Part shown: one piece after another, positions 54,079 through 62,993 of the stretch
How the letters are laid out: the number at the start of each line of letters is the position of its first letter
Position numbering within the stretch: position 1 is the stretch's first letter
DNA from: Natronohydrobacter sp.
Lineage (GTDB): Bacteria > Pseudomonadota > Alphaproteobacteria > Rhodobacterales > Rhodobacteraceae
DNA length: 64,000 bases
Assembly (NCBI GenBank): GCA_007125005.1
Contig: SLDY01000016.1
Span: 22,579 to 86,578 of the forward strand
Direction: 5' to 3'
Notes under the pieces: model-generated
The model's database searches: none
Seen by the model: the letters and a program-made list of their open reading frames with translations, nothing else
What the model was told of the DNA's origin: nothing
Translations under genes and position numbers: made by a program

Positions 54079-54138
54079 GTCTTACTCCTGCTGAACCTTG
54101 TCTCGCCCAGATGTAGTCCAGAGTGCGGGAAGCGACAA

Positions 54139-54588
54139 TCAGCAAGACCCGGCGAAGACCTGAACCCATATAGGCCCCGGTGCGCGTCCGAAGCCGACCA
54201 AAACATAGTCGCGATCCAGAATGTTACGCCGATGACCGGGCGAGCGCATCCAGCCAGCAACAACGTCTGGCACATCGCGCTGACCGCGTCCGATATTTTC
54301 GCCCATCGTGCATAGCCCGCTGATCCCGGCACGCCGTGCGCGCTCCATCAAGCCGCGTCCGTCGGGGCTGGTATGGCTGAAATAGCCTTGCTGCGTCATG
54401 TCGCAGGCATGGGCCTGCGCCACTGCGCTGAGGTCTGGTGAGAGGCGCAGGGCAGGGTGGCCCGCCCGTGCGCGTTCGGCATTCACGGCTGCGAGGTGGA
54501 TTTCCTGTTCCGGTATCGGCGGTACAGGGCAAGCCAGCGCGGATCCGGCGCTTAAGGTGAGGGTGAGCAAGGCAGCAAGCCGCAACAT
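54139..54588 (-). CDS. CAP/SCP superfamily secreted protein
   Basis: 149 residues with a signal peptide (MLRLAALLTLTLSAGSALA|CP) and a compact CAP domain: HLAAVNAERARAGHPALRLS, a candidate-site histidine in AQAHACDMTQQGYFSHTSPDG, GENIGRG and WMRSPGHRRNILDRDYVLVGFG. Six cysteines can form disulfides in the periplasm. CAP proteins have diverse roles and no enzymatic one is established for the bacterial ones; function here is unknown. Confidence 0.88.
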   Translation of the reverse strand: MLRLAALLTLTLSAGSALACPVPPIPEQEIHLAAVNAERARAGHPALRLSPDLSAVAQAHACDMTQQGYFSHTSPDGRGLMERARRAGISGLCTMGENIGRGQRDVPDVVAGWMRSPGHRRNILDRDYVLVGFGRAPGPIWVQVFAGSC

Positions 54589-54756
54589 CTGAATAATCTC
54601 GATTTACCAGCAACGACCCAGCATTACAGGTTCGGCTCAAAGACCGATATGACAGGCGTGTGAACAGCGCCGCGCGCGCGGATTTCTGCGCATGCTTGCA
54701 CCTTGCGCGTCATGCCGCTAAAGCCCAGAGTCAAACCCCGAAAGACCGGAGTCCGC

Positions 54757-55047
54757 ATGTCCGAGATTGACATTGAGACCGCGCGCAAGGTGGCCCATCT
54801 GGCCCGTATCGCGGTGCCGGAAGACAACCTGCCTGCACTGGCACAGGAGCTCAGCCGCATTCTCACCTTCATGGAAGAGCTGAACGAGGTTGATGTGGAC
54901 GGTGTGGAGCCGATGACCTCGGTGACGCCGATGCGCCTGAAACGCCGCAAGGACGGGGTCACAGATGGCGATATTCAGGCAAAGATCCTCTCCAATGCGC
55001 CAGATGCGCGCGAAGGCTTCTTTGCAGTGCCAAAGGTGGTGGAATGA
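54757..55047 (+). CDS. gatC: Aspartyl/glutamyl-tRNA amidotransferase subunit C
   Basis: Small subunit (96 residues) that stabilises the GatCAB complex, which converts Glu-tRNA-Gln or Asp-tRNA-Asn to the amide. Starts [20 protein letters not shown] and shows the usual [22 protein letters not shown] centre and the RKDGVTDGD end. Start 54757 follows CCGGAG; the track start adds 18 unlikely residues. It overlaps gatA by four bases. gatB is not in this window. Confidence 0.95.
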   Translation: MSEIDIETARKVAHLARIAVPEDNLPALAQELSRILTFMEELNEVDVDGVEPMTSVTPMRLKRRKDGVTDGDIQAKILSNAPDAREGFFAVPKVVE

Positions 55048-56525
55048 GTGAACTGAACAAACTGACCATCGCAGAGGCGCGTGATCTACTGCGCAAGGGC
55101 GAGGTGACTTCTGTTGCTCTGACTGAAGCCTGCCTTTCGGCTATGGATGGCGCGGGCCAACTCAATGCATTTGTGCATCCCACAGCTGATCTCGCGCTGG
55201 AGCGTGCACAGGCGGCGGACGCAAGGCTTAAGGCAGGCGATGCCCCTGCGATGTGCGGCATTCCCGTTGGCATCAAGGATTTGTTCTGTACCCAAGGTGT
55301 GGCAAGCCAAGCGGCTTCGCGCATCCTTGAGGGCTTTCGGCCGGAATACGAATCTACTGTCAGTGCGCAATTGCGCGATGCGGGAGCAGTCATGCTCGGT
55401 AAGCTGAACATGGATGAATTTGCCATGGGATCGAGCAATGAGACTTCGGTTTATGGTAATGTGGTTAATCCGTGGAAGGTGGACGGTCGCGATCTGACAC
55501 CGGGCGGCTCGTCTGGCGGCTCGGCGGCGGCTGTGGCAGCAGATCTTTGCCTTGCGGCCACAGGCACTGATACTGGCGGCTCGATTCGCCAACCTGCCGC
55601 CTTCACAGGCACTGTCGGGATTAAGCCCACCTATGGGCGCTGCTCGCGTTGGGGGATCGTCGCGTTTGCCTCTTCGCTCGATCAGGCCGGGCCGATGACC
55701 AAGACTGTGCGCGACGCGGCGATCATGCTGGAGGCCATGTGTGGGCACGACCCCAAGGATTCGACCTCTGCCGATCTGCCCGTGCCGGACTTTGAGTCGA
55801 TGCTCACGGGCGATATACGCGGTCAAAAAATCGGCATCCCGCGAGAATATCGCATGGAGGGCATGTCTGCCGAGATCGAAAAGCTTTGGGCGCAAGGAGC
55901 CGAGATGCTGCGCGATGCGGGTGCCGAGATCATTGATATCTCGCTGCCACATACGAAATACGCGCTGCCAGCTTATTATGTCATCGCGCCCGCAGAAGCG
56001 TCCTCGAATCTCGCGCGCTATGACGGGGTGCGCTACGGCCATCGTGCGAAACTCGCGCAAGGCGATGGTATCTCGCAAATGTATGAGAAGACCCGCGCCG
56101 AAGGCTTTGGTCATGAAGTCCAGCGCCGCGTGATGATCGGGACTTATGTGCTCTCGGCGGGCTTCTATGACGCTTATTATAACCGCGCCCGCAAAGTGCG
56201 CACGCTTATCAAGCGCGATTTCGAGGAGGCCTTCGCATCCGGGATTGATGCGATCCTGACTCCAGCCACGCCCTCGGCCGCTTTCGGGCTGGGCGAGATG
56301 GCAGGGGCTGATCCGGTGGAGATGTATCTCAACGACGTTTTCACAGTTACGGTGAATCTTGCGGGGCTGCCGGGGATCGCTGTGCCTGCGGGGCTGGATG
56401 CCCAAGGTCTGCCGCTAGGGTTGCAGCTAATCGGGCGGCCATGGGAGGAGGGGGCCTTGCTGAAAACCGCGCATGTTCTCGAGGCTGCGACAGGGTTTGT
56501 TTTCAAGCCTGAAAAATGGTGGTAG
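55044..56525 (+). CDS. gatA: Glutamyl-tRNA amidotransferase subunit A
   Basis: Amidase subunit that releases ammonia from glutamine for the transamidation, 493 residues. The Ser-cis-Ser-Lys triad is K78 in PVGIKDLF, S156 in GGSSGGSA and S180 in [12 protein letters not shown] 55044 overlaps the gatC stop. The pair implies that tRNA-Gln is charged indirectly in this organism, which fits the GluRS-type gltX of the window. The excalibur lipoprotein gene starts 32 bases after gatA on the same strand. Confidence 0.96.
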   Translation: MSELNKLTIAEARDLLRKGEVTSVALTEACLSAMDGAGQLNAFVHPTADLALERAQAADARLKAGDAPAMCGIPVGIKDLFCTQGVASQAASRILEGFRPEYESTVSAQLRDAGAVMLGKLNMDEFAMGSSNETSVYGNVVNPWKVDGRDLTPGGSSGGSAAAVAADLCLAATGTDTGGSIRQPAAFTGTVGIKPTYGRCSRWGIVAFASSLDQAGPMTKTVRDAAIMLEAMCGHDPKDSTSADLPVPDFESMLTGDIRGQKIGIPREYRMEGMSAEIEKLWAQGAEMLRDAGAEIIDISLPHTKYALPAYYVIAPAEASSNLARYDGVRYGHRAKLAQGDGISQMYEKTRAEGFGHEVQRRVMIGTYVLSAGFYDAYYNRARKVRTLIKRDFEEAFASGIDAILTPATPSAAFGLGEMAGADPVEMYLNDVFTVTVNLAGLPGIAVPAGLDAQGLPLGLQLIGRPWEEGALLKTAHVLEAATGFVFKPEKWW

Positions 56526-56557
56526 TCTTGACGAAAATCCAGAGGCCGAGAGTGGTT

Positions 56558-57421
56558 ATGCGAAACCGGATATCCCTGCTAATAATGGGAGCAGCGATGG
56601 CTGCTCTTGCGGCCTGCGATGGTTCTGCACCTTATTCCAACATTATCGACACAACGGGACGTGGTGTCGGCTTTAGCGATTATGCGCAATACATGCGCGC
56701 GCAGGAGGAGTTGTCACGCATTCGCAGAGCAGAGGCTGAACAGGCACGAGGTATTCGGGCTCCTGCCAACGCGCCGCAATTTGCGCAACAACAGCGCGGC
56801 CAATCTGCGGAGCCCGGGAATATCGCGCAGGAGGCGGTAGCGGCAGTGCGTGGTGGTGCGGCGCAACAGCAGACCCAGACTGCCCAAGCACCTGTGCCAC
56901 AATTCCCAGTCGCGCAGTCTCAGCCGGCTCAACCCGCACAACAGCAAGCTGGCGCACCGCTCTCTGCAATTGCGCCAATTTCCGGCTCCCAGCCTGATCA
57001 GCTGGCCGGAACATCGCCGCGTGCCGAAGCGGGTGTCAGCGAGCAGCAATTCACGCCGCAACCATTTGGCACCGCGCAGCCTGATCAGTTGATCGAGCGT
57101 GATTTCGTGCCGCAGGTGCGTGTCAGCCAGACCGAGCTTGGGCAGGGTTCCGGCGGGCCCAATCTGTTTGTTTACGCGCTCTCAACCCAGCATAATGTCG
57201 GGCAGGTGCGCTATAACCGTAGCCATCCGTTACGCTGGCGACGCTGGGAAGCTGCCTGTGCGCAGTTTCCGACACAAGACCTCGCGCAGGAAGCATTCCT
57301 TGCTGCCGGTGGCCCGGAGCGTGATCCTAACCATTTGGACCCGGATGGCGATGGGTTTGCCTGCTGGTGGGATCCCGCGCCGTTCCGTCAGGCCGCACGA
57401 ACAGTGCGCGCCCGCGAGTAA
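56558..57421 (+). CDS. Excalibur-domain lipoprotein
   Basis: 287-residue predicted lipoprotein: start MRNRISLLIMGAAMAALAAC with the lipobox ALAAC. A long Gln/Ala/Pro-rich segment (about residues 75-190) precedes a C-terminal domain ending ERDPNHLDPDGDGFACWWDP, an excalibur-type calcium-binding loop. The region before it (NVGQVRYNRSHPLRWRRWEAACAQF) appears conserved as well. GAGG precedes ATG 56558. It lies between gatA and an amidase gene, so a cell-wall role is possible but not shown. Confidence 0.82.
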   Translation: MRNRISLLIMGAAMAALAACDGSAPYSNIIDTTGRGVGFSDYAQYMRAQEELSRIRRAEAEQARGIRAPANAPQFAQQQRGQSAEPGNIAQEAVAAVRGGAAQQQTQTAQAPVPQFPVAQSQPAQPAQQQAGAPLSAIAPISGSQPDQLAGTSPRAEAGVSEQQFTPQPFGTAQPDQLIERDFVPQVRVSQTELGQGSGGPNLFVYALSTQHNVGQVRYNRSHPLRWRRWEAACAQFPTQDLAQEAFLAAGGPERDPNHLDPDGDGFACWWDPAPFRQAARTVRARE

Positions 57422-57430
57422 AGGCCTGCG

Positions 57431-58099
57431 TTGCAATCCATCTGGTATCCGTCCCCAAATTTCGGAACGCGTCGCAACGGTTTGAAGCCAACACATATTG
57501 TGCTCCATTACACTGGAATGCGAGATGCCACAGAGGCGCTTGAGCGCCTATGTGCACGCGAGGCTGAGGTCTCTGCCCATTATGTAATAGGAACGTGCGG
57601 AACCCTTTGGCATCTGGTCAAGCAAGAGGATCGCGCATGGCATGCCGGAGCAGGTGCATGGCAGGGCCTGACGGATATCAACTCGCGCTCAATCGGGATC
57701 GAGTTGGTCAATTCCGGCGCCCATCCCTTTCCAGAACCGCAGATGCGCGAGCTTGAGATTCTGATGACGGCGATCATGGAGCATTGGCGGATTCCGCCCG
57801 AGAATGTCATCGGGCATTCCGATATGGCTCCTGAGCGCAAGGAAGATCCGGGGCCGCATTTCGACTGGCGCAGACTTGCCTTGCAACGTCTTGCGGTCTG
57901 GCCAGAGGGATATGGCGAAGACAAGGCGCTGGAAACAAGTCTCGACAGTATTGGGTATCCGAAGGCAACGCCGGGAAAACGCCTGCAGGCGTTCAGGTTT
58001 CGGTTCTTGCCTTGGGTCACAGGCCCGGAGACGGCAACAGATAGACGTCGTGCCGACGCTGTGGCGGCCGCATTGTCCAGGATCCTTGAGACGAAGTAA
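57431..58099 (+). CDS. N-acetylmuramoyl-L-alanine amidase (AmiD-like, Amidase_2)
   Basis: Zinc amidase that cuts the MurNAc-L-Ala bond in peptidoglycan or its fragments, 222 residues. Zinc ligands are H26 in THIVLHYTGM, the second histidine near DMAPERKEDPGPHFDW, and the middle segment SAHYVIGTCGTLWHLV and RSIGIELVNSG fit Amidase_2. No clear signal peptide is present, so it may act on cytoplasmic muropeptides. The reading frame begins with TTG 57431, directly after a stop; the first ATG would delete the zinc ligand. Confidence 0.85.
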   Translation: MQSIWYPSPNFGTRRNGLKPTHIVLHYTGMRDATEALERLCAREAEVSAHYVIGTCGTLWHLVKQEDRAWHAGAGAWQGLTDINSRSIGIELVNSGAHPFPEPQMRELEILMTAIMEHWRIPPENVIGHSDMAPERKEDPGPHFDWRRLALQRLAVWPEGYGEDKALETSLDSIGYPKATPGKRLQAFRFRFLPWVTGPETATDRRRADAVAAALSRILETK

Positions 58100-58127
58100 C
58101 GCGAGGGCCGTCCGGGGCCGTGTGGCA

Positions 58128-58664
58128 CTACCGCAGATGTCGCAGTGCGAGCGAGAGATCGTCATGCAGCTTTGCGCGCTCTTCAGGGCTGAGAAAAGCC
58201 CCTAGCTCGACCACACGCCCGCCGCCCTCTAGCGTCAGGTAATTTTCAACCTTGCCGCCCTTCTCTTGCAGGTTAAGCCGCACCCAATATGGATTGGCAT
58301 GCCAATGCTGCGTGGGTGTTCGTGGGTTGTTGCGGGTAATCTTGATCTCGTTGTGGGTCAAGCGCAATTCTTCATGCAGGCGTTCACGCTCTGCGGCATT
58401 TCGTGAGAGTGCGTACCAAAGCCCCCAGAGCGCAAGGCCGGCGAAAGGTAAAAGCCCCCAGAGCACGGGAGTTCCCAAAACGGCGAGTAGGGGGAGCGCG
58501 AGAAATCCTGCACTGAGCGCAATCATCCGGGCAAAGCCGCGTGGTCCCATCGAGATATTCGGCGAAAGGCTGAGCCGATACTCTGCCCCTTCGTTTTTCG
58601 AGACAGCAAAGGCCCCGGGAGGCACTCCCGGGGCCTTTGGAGATATGGTCCAGTAGACAGGCAC
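58128..58664 (-). CDS. DUF2244 membrane protein
   Basis: 178 residues with two helices (LSAGFLALPLLAVLGTPVLWG and LLPFAGLALWGLWYALS) and a cytoplasmic domain with HEELRLTHNEIKITRNNP and WVRLNLQEKG, matching the DUF2244 family found near cytochrome oxidase genes. The start is GTG 58664: the family core begins upstream of the first good ATG (58550), and the track start overlaps ctaD. A 13-bp hairpin lies inside its first codons. It follows ctaD on the same strand. Function unknown; a link to oxidase assembly is inferred. Confidence 0.72.
   Translation of the reverse strand: MPVYWTISPKAPGVPPGAFAVSKNEGAEYRLSLSPNISMGPRGFARMIALSAGFLALPLLAVLGTPVLWGLLPFAGLALWGLWYALSRNAAERERLHEELRLTHNEIKITRNNPRTPTQHWHANPYWVRLNLQEKGGKVENYLTLEGGGRVVELGAFLSPEERAKLHDDLSLALRHLR
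58608..58638 (-). terminator. Hairpin at the start of the DUF2244 gene
   Basis: Perfect 13-bp stem AAAGGCCCCGGGA/TCCCGGGGCCTTT with a 5-base loop, reading as A-rich then T-rich on the minus strand, about 48 bases after the ctaD stop. It would end most ctaD transcripts, although it lies within the predicted DUF2244 reading frame. Confidence 0.65.
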
Positions 58665-58686
58665 GCGCCTTGCCCGGCTGGCTCGC

Positions 58687-60360
58687 TTAATGCGCGGGCT
58701 GCTTGTCCCAGTCCTCACGCTTGGGCAACTGCTCGAATGTGTGTTCGGGCGGAGGCGAGGGCAGGGTCCACTCAAGTGTATCCGCGTGCTCGTTCCAGTA
58801 GTTCTTCTCGGTGATCCGTGCACCGCGCGTCAGCGTGTAATACATCACACCGATGAAGAAGAGGAACGAAGCGAAGCTGATGAAAGCGCCAATGGAGCTC
58901 ACATAGTTCCACAGAGCATAGGCTTCCGGGTAGTCGATATAGCGGCGCGGCATGCCCTGACGGCCCAAGAAGTGCTGCGGGAAAAAGGTCAGGTTGGCAC
59001 CGATGAACATCGTCCAGAAATGCAGCTTTCCAGCCCATTCCGGATACTGCCGACCCGACATCTTGCCGATCCAGTAGTAGATCCCTGCAAATAGCGCAAA
59101 GACAGCACCGAGTGACATCACATAGTGGAAATGCGCGACCACATAGTAGGTGTCATGATAAACCCGGTCGATTGGGGCCTGCGACAAAACGAGCCCGGTT
59201 ACACCCCCGACTGTGAACAGGAACAGGAAGCCAAAAGCCCAGAGCATCGGGGTCTCGAAGCTGACCGAGCCTTTCCACATCGTTGCGATCCATGAGAAGA
59301 TCTTGATCCCTGTCGGTACGGCAATGACCATCGTCGCGAGCATGAAATAGGTTTGCTGCGTTAGCGACATCCCAACCGTATACATGTGGTGCGCCCAGAC
59401 GATGAAGCCCAGAACCGCAATCGCGATCATCGCCCAGACCATCGGGAGATAGCCGAAGACCGGCTTGCGCGAGAATGTCGCAATTACGTGGCTGATGATC
59501 CCGAAGCCTGGGAGGATGATGATATAAACTTCCGGATGCCCGAAGAACCAGAGGATGTGCTGATAGAGCACCGGATCACCACCGCCTGCAGGATCAAAGA
59601 AGCTTGTCCCGAAATTGCGATCCGTGAGCAGCATGGTAATAGCGCCTGCAAGGACCGGAAGTGCGAGCAGGATCATCCACGCGGTGATGAAGACCGACCA
59701 TGCAAAGAGCGGCACCTTGAACAGTGTCATGCCCGGTGCACGCATGTTGAGGAAAGTCGTGATGATGTTGATCGCACCGAGGATTGACGAGGCACCAGAG
59801 ACATGGACCGCGAAAATTGCGAGATCCATTGAGTATCCCGCTTCGGTCGTGGAGAGTGGCGGATAGAGTACCCAGCCAACCCCAGAGCCAAGCTGCCCGT
59901 TGCCGCCCGGAGAGAGAACCGATGCAACCGCGAGAGCAGAGCCAGCAACGAACAGCCAGTAGCTCAGATTGTTCAGCCGAGGAAATGCCATATCGGGCGC
60001 ACCGATCTGCAATGGCATGAAGTAGTTACCGAAACCTCCAAACAGCGCGGGAATCAGCACGAAGAACATCATCAGGATGCCATGCGCTGTTACCAGAACG
60101 TTCCAGATATGACCGTTCGGTGTGCACTCTCCTTCTGGCGCGGCCGTCAGGCGCGCGCCTTCCATGCACATATACTGGACGCCCGGATCCATGAGCTCCA
60201 TGCGCATGTAAATCGAGAAGGCCACCGCAATGAAGCCGACGACCCCGGCGGTGAACAGATAGAGGATACCGATATCCTTGTGGTTCGTGGACATGAACCA
60301 ACGGGTGAAGAACGAACGATTGTCCTCGTGCCCGTGATCATGGGTGGCTGCATCGGCCAT
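58687..60360 (-). CDS. ctaD: Cytochrome c oxidase subunit I (aa3 type)
   Basis: Catalytic core of the aa3 terminal oxidase in the inner membrane, 557 residues with 12 helices. Haem and copper ligands: [14 protein letters not shown], the CuB histidine and cross-linked tyrosine in [19 protein letters not shown] in WAHHMYTVG and the two haem histidines in [13 protein letters not shown] precedes the start. Subunits II and III are not beside it, as in many Rhodobacterales. lipB lies upstream on the same strand, the DUF2244 gene downstream. Confidence 0.97.
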   Translation of the reverse strand: MADAATHDHGHEDNRSFFTRWFMSTNHKDIGILYLFTAGVVGFIAVAFSIYMRMELMDPGVQYMCMEGARLTAAPEGECTPNGHIWNVLVTAHGILMMFFVLIPALFGGFGNYFMPLQIGAPDMAFPRLNNLSYWLFVAGSALAVASVLSPGGNGQLGSGVGWVLYPPLSTTEAGYSMDLAIFAVHVSGASSILGAINIITTFLNMRAPGMTLFKVPLFAWSVFITAWMILLALPVLAGAITMLLTDRNFGTSFFDPAGGGDPVLYQHILWFFGHPEVYIIILPGFGIISHVIATFSRKPVFGYLPMVWAMIAIAVLGFIVWAHHMYTVGMSLTQQTYFMLATMVIAVPTGIKIFSWIATMWKGSVSFETPMLWAFGFLFLFTVGGVTGLVLSQAPIDRVYHDTYYVVAHFHYVMSLGAVFALFAGIYYWIGKMSGRQYPEWAGKLHFWTMFIGANLTFFPQHFLGRQGMPRRYIDYPEAYALWNYVSSIGAFISFASFLFFIGVMYYTLTRGARITEKNYWNEHADTLEWTLPSPPPEHTFEQLPKREDWDKQPAH

Positions 60361-60594
60361 AGGCTACTCCAGTTCCCGGTTCCTGTTGCGTTGTCCGCAA
60401 CTGTTGTCGTCCCAAAGGGTGCCTTGGTCACCCCTGCTAGTACATCCATACCTTCTGGCAGCCGCTCGCGGCGATGTGTGGCATGGTATACTTTGCTTTT
60501 AGAATGTGAGTTTTCTCAGGGCAATGCTCCAAGTGTCGCATTCCGGCTTTTTTTGATCCAGCGCATGGCAATACTTGACGCATGGATCCGCGAA
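60361..60594 (-). promoter_or_regulatory. ctaD upstream region
   Basis: 234-base gap between the lipB stop and the ctaD start, which should carry the ctaD promoter and leader. A hairpin GTTGCG/CGCAAC (60385-60401) lies about 25 bases before the start. No clear -35/-10 pair could be fixed. Confidence 0.4.
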
Positions 60595-61287
60595 TCAGTC
60601 AGATTTGCAATTACGCGGCGCGAAACTGTTGGCAAAGTTGCGTGCGAGCGCATTGTCCACGTCTTCCATGGTGACGGGCAATCCAAGATCGACCAATGAC
60701 GTTACACCATGCTCACGAATCCCACAGGGGATGATCCCCGTAAAATGCTCAAGATCGGGCTCGACATTGATCGAAAGCCCATGAAAGCTGATCCAGCGCC
60801 GTAACTTGATGCCGATTGCTGCGATCTTGTCTTCTCGCGCGCTACCATCGGGCAGGGGCGCCTTTTCCGGCCGCGTGACCCAAACCCCGACACGGCCTGC
60901 ACGGCGCTCTCCGGTCACGCCGAATTCGGCCAGCGTTGTGATCACCCATGCCTCGATGTGATTTACAAAACAGCGCACATCGCGCCCGCGCTTGTTGAGA
61001 TCGAGCATCACGTAAACAACCCGCTGGCCAGGCCCGTGATATGTGTATTGGCCACCCCTCCCGGCGATATGAACCGGAAAGCGGTTCGGTTCGCTAAGGT
61101 CTGCAGGATTGGCGCTGGTGCCGGCCGTATATAGTGGCGGGTGCTCCAGAAGCCAGATCGTCTCGGGCGCGTGACCAAGTGCTATGGCCGCCACGCGTGC
61201 CTCCATCTGCGCGAGCGTATCTGCGTAATCCGAGAGACCGGGCAAGACCTGCCAGTCAATATCCGTTGGCAGGAGAGTATCGTTCAT
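60595..61287 (-). CDS. lipB: Octanoyltransferase LipB
   Basis: Transfers octanoyl from acyl carrier protein to lipoyl domains, the first step of lipoate synthesis, 230 residues. The active cysteine is C188 in [11 protein letters not shown] and the lysine is K161 in [31 protein letters not shown] is the family signature. Start ATG 61287 ([12 protein letters not shown]) replaces the longer track ORF, whose first 18 residues do not fit the family. Confidence 0.94.
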   Translation of the reverse strand: MNDTLLPTDIDWQVLPGLSDYADTLAQMEARVAAIALGHAPETIWLLEHPPLYTAGTSANPADLSEPNRFPVHIAGRGGQYTYHGPGQRVVYVMLDLNKRGRDVRCFVNHIEAWVITTLAEFGVTGERRAGRVGVWVTRPEKAPLPDGSAREDKIAAIGIKLRRWISFHGLSINVEPDLEHFTGIIPCGIREHGVTSLVDLGLPVTMEDVDNALARNFANSFAPRNCKSD

Positions 61288-61461
61288 CTTTGCGTATCCA
61301 TTGCAATCGTCCCGAAAGGTGACGCCAGATGATAAGATCACAAGGCCATCTAGGCCAGTGGGGCGATGAATTATATGCGCCGCACACGCACAACGGAAAT
61401 TTCGTTTTTCCTCTTCACAAGCCCAACCAGAGTCAGTAAAGACGCGGTCATCTGATCACGT

Positions 61462-61548
61462 GCGGTCGTGGCGGAATTGGTAGACGCGCAGCGTTGAGGT
61501 CGCTGTGGGGTAACTCCCGTGGAAGTTCGAGTCTTCTCGACCGCACCA
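61462..61548 (+). tRNA. tRNA-Leu (GAG)
   Basis: Class II tRNA of 87 nt with CCA. Acceptor GCGGTCG pairs with CGACCGC, anticodon arm CAGCG-TTGAGGT-CGCTG with GAG at 34-36, a long variable arm (GTGGGGTAACTCCCGT), T arm GAAGT-TCGAGTC-TTCTC with one wobble, then A73 and CCA. It reads CUC and CUU codons. Confidence 0.96.
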
Positions 61549-61789
61549 TCAAACTCCCCGAGAGACATATATTAGTCGAGCTGGACGCTGGCTGTATAGC
61601 AGGCGGCATTCGAATTTTTTTGGTGGGTTGCAGGCCAATTTGCTGAAAAGATCGACTCTTGCGGGCAAATGAACTTAATTCTTATCGGAATATCGATGAA
61701 ATCAGTTATGACTTGCAATCATGTTCCTGCTTGGCTTTTACTGAAGGCATCAGAAGAGCGGATTACCGCCAAGACACGGGGAGATAGCT
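61549..61789 (+). promoter_or_regulatory. Intergenic region before second polyamine-type ABC genes
   Basis: 241 bases with AT-rich tracts (a run of seven T at about 61615-61621) that should hold the promoter of the following ATPase gene. Apart from a GGGGAG ribosome-binding site at the end and one GACTC site I see no clear operator or RNA. Confidence 0.35.
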
Positions 61790-62896
61790 GTGGTCGCAGC
61801 ACAGGGTAGCGATAGCTTTGTCGTATTTGATGGTGTTCAGAAGAGCTATGATGGCGAGACCCTCGTCGTGAAGGATCTGAACTTGTCCGTTGCAAAGGGC
61901 GAGTTCCTGACGATGCTGGGGCCTTCCGGGTCAGGGAAAACAACCTGCCTGATGATGCTCGCGGGATTTGAGACAGCCACCAATGGCGAAATCCTGCTGG
62001 ATGGCCGGCCCATAAACAGTGTGCCGCCACACAAGCGCGGCATTGGGATGGTGTTCCAGAACTACGCTCTTTTTCCGCATATGACAGTGGGAGAGAACCT
62101 TTCGTTTCCGCTCGAGGTGCGCGGGCTCGGGAAATCAGAGCGAGAGAAAAAGATAAAGCGGGCTTTGGATATGGTCCAGATGGGGGCGTTTGCGAGCAGG
62201 CGTCCGGCCCAACTCTCTGGCGGTCAGCAGCAGCGGATCGCTCTGGCGCGCGCATTGGTATTCGAACCCGAGCTTGTGTTGATGGACGAGCCTCTTGGCG
62301 CTCTGGACAAGCAATTGCGTGAACATATGCAATTCGAGATCACCAATCTGGCGCATAGCCTTGGAATCACGACAGTCTATGTGACGCATGACCAGACAGA
62401 AGCGCTGACGATGTCCGATAATGTGGCGGTTTTTGAAGATGGTCGCATCCAGCAGCTTGATCCGCCAGATGTGCTCTATGAAGAGCCGCGCAACTCATTC
62501 GTCGCGCAGTTTATTGGCGAAAACAACACGCTCGACGGAGTTGTCAAGGAGATCAAAGGCGAATCCTGTCTGGTGCAACTTGATGGTGGCGCGGTGATTG
62601 ACGCTAAGCCTGTGAATGTTTCTAAAGTAGGTGAGCGGACGCGTGTGTCGATTCGTCCCGAAAGGGTTGAGGCCAACAAAGACCGTCTCGATTCCGACGC
62701 GCATCTGATTGACGCCGAAGTGTTGGAATTCATCTACATGGGCGATGTGTTCCGCACCCGCTTGAAAGTGGCCGGAAATGAAAATTTCATCATGAAAACG
62801 CGCAATGCACCCGATCAGATGCGGCACTCGAAAGGTGATCGTATCCAGATCGGATGGTTGCCGAAGGATTGCCGCGCTCTTGACTGTCCGGCGTGA
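61790..62896 (+). CDS. ABC transporter ATPase, polyamine/iron class
   Basis: 368-residue ATPase: Walker A GPSGSGKTT, Q-loop MVFQNYALFPHM, signature LSGGQQQRIALARAL, Walker B LVLMDEPLGALDK and VTHDQTEAL, then a TOBE-like C-terminal region. GTG 61790 is the start, with GGGGAG just upstream. It resembles PotA/FbpC-type ATPases, differs from the PotG of the first operon and is followed by a binding-protein gene, so the transport system continues beyond the window. The ligand cannot be deduced; polyamines or similar are likely. Confidence 0.86.
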   Translation: MVAAQGSDSFVVFDGVQKSYDGETLVVKDLNLSVAKGEFLTMLGPSGSGKTTCLMMLAGFETATNGEILLDGRPINSVPPHKRGIGMVFQNYALFPHMTVGENLSFPLEVRGLGKSEREKKIKRALDMVQMGAFASRRPAQLSGGQQQRIALARALVFEPELVLMDEPLGALDKQLREHMQFEITNLAHSLGITTVYVTHDQTEALTMSDNVAVFEDGRIQQLDPPDVLYEEPRNSFVAQFIGENNTLDGVVKEIKGESCLVQLDGGAVIDAKPVNVSKVGERTRVSIRPERVEANKDRLDSDAHLIDAEVLEFIYMGDVFRTRLKVAGNENFIMKTRNAPDQMRHSKGDRIQIGWLPKDCRALDCPA

Positions 62897-62947
62897 CACG
62901 CGTGGCGTGTTGAAGGAAACGGTCCGGGGGACAGGACTGTAAAAACA

Positions 62948-62969
62948 CGCAAGAGAACTCTCTCTTGTG
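62948..62969 (+). promoter_or_regulatory. Stem-loop before the binding-protein gene
   Basis: CGCAAGAGA-ACTC-TCTCTTGTG forms a 9-bp stem with one G-U pair and a 4-base loop, 15 bases before AAGGAGG, the ribosome-binding site. There is no T-run. Its place between ATPase and receptor genes suits transcript processing or stabilisation. Confidence 0.45.
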
Positions 62970-62993
62970 AGAACCCAACTAAGGAGGAATGCA

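Noticed and set aside
55086-56405. 439-residue minus-strand ORF opposite gatA
   Set aside because: Shadow of gatA; no family resemblance.
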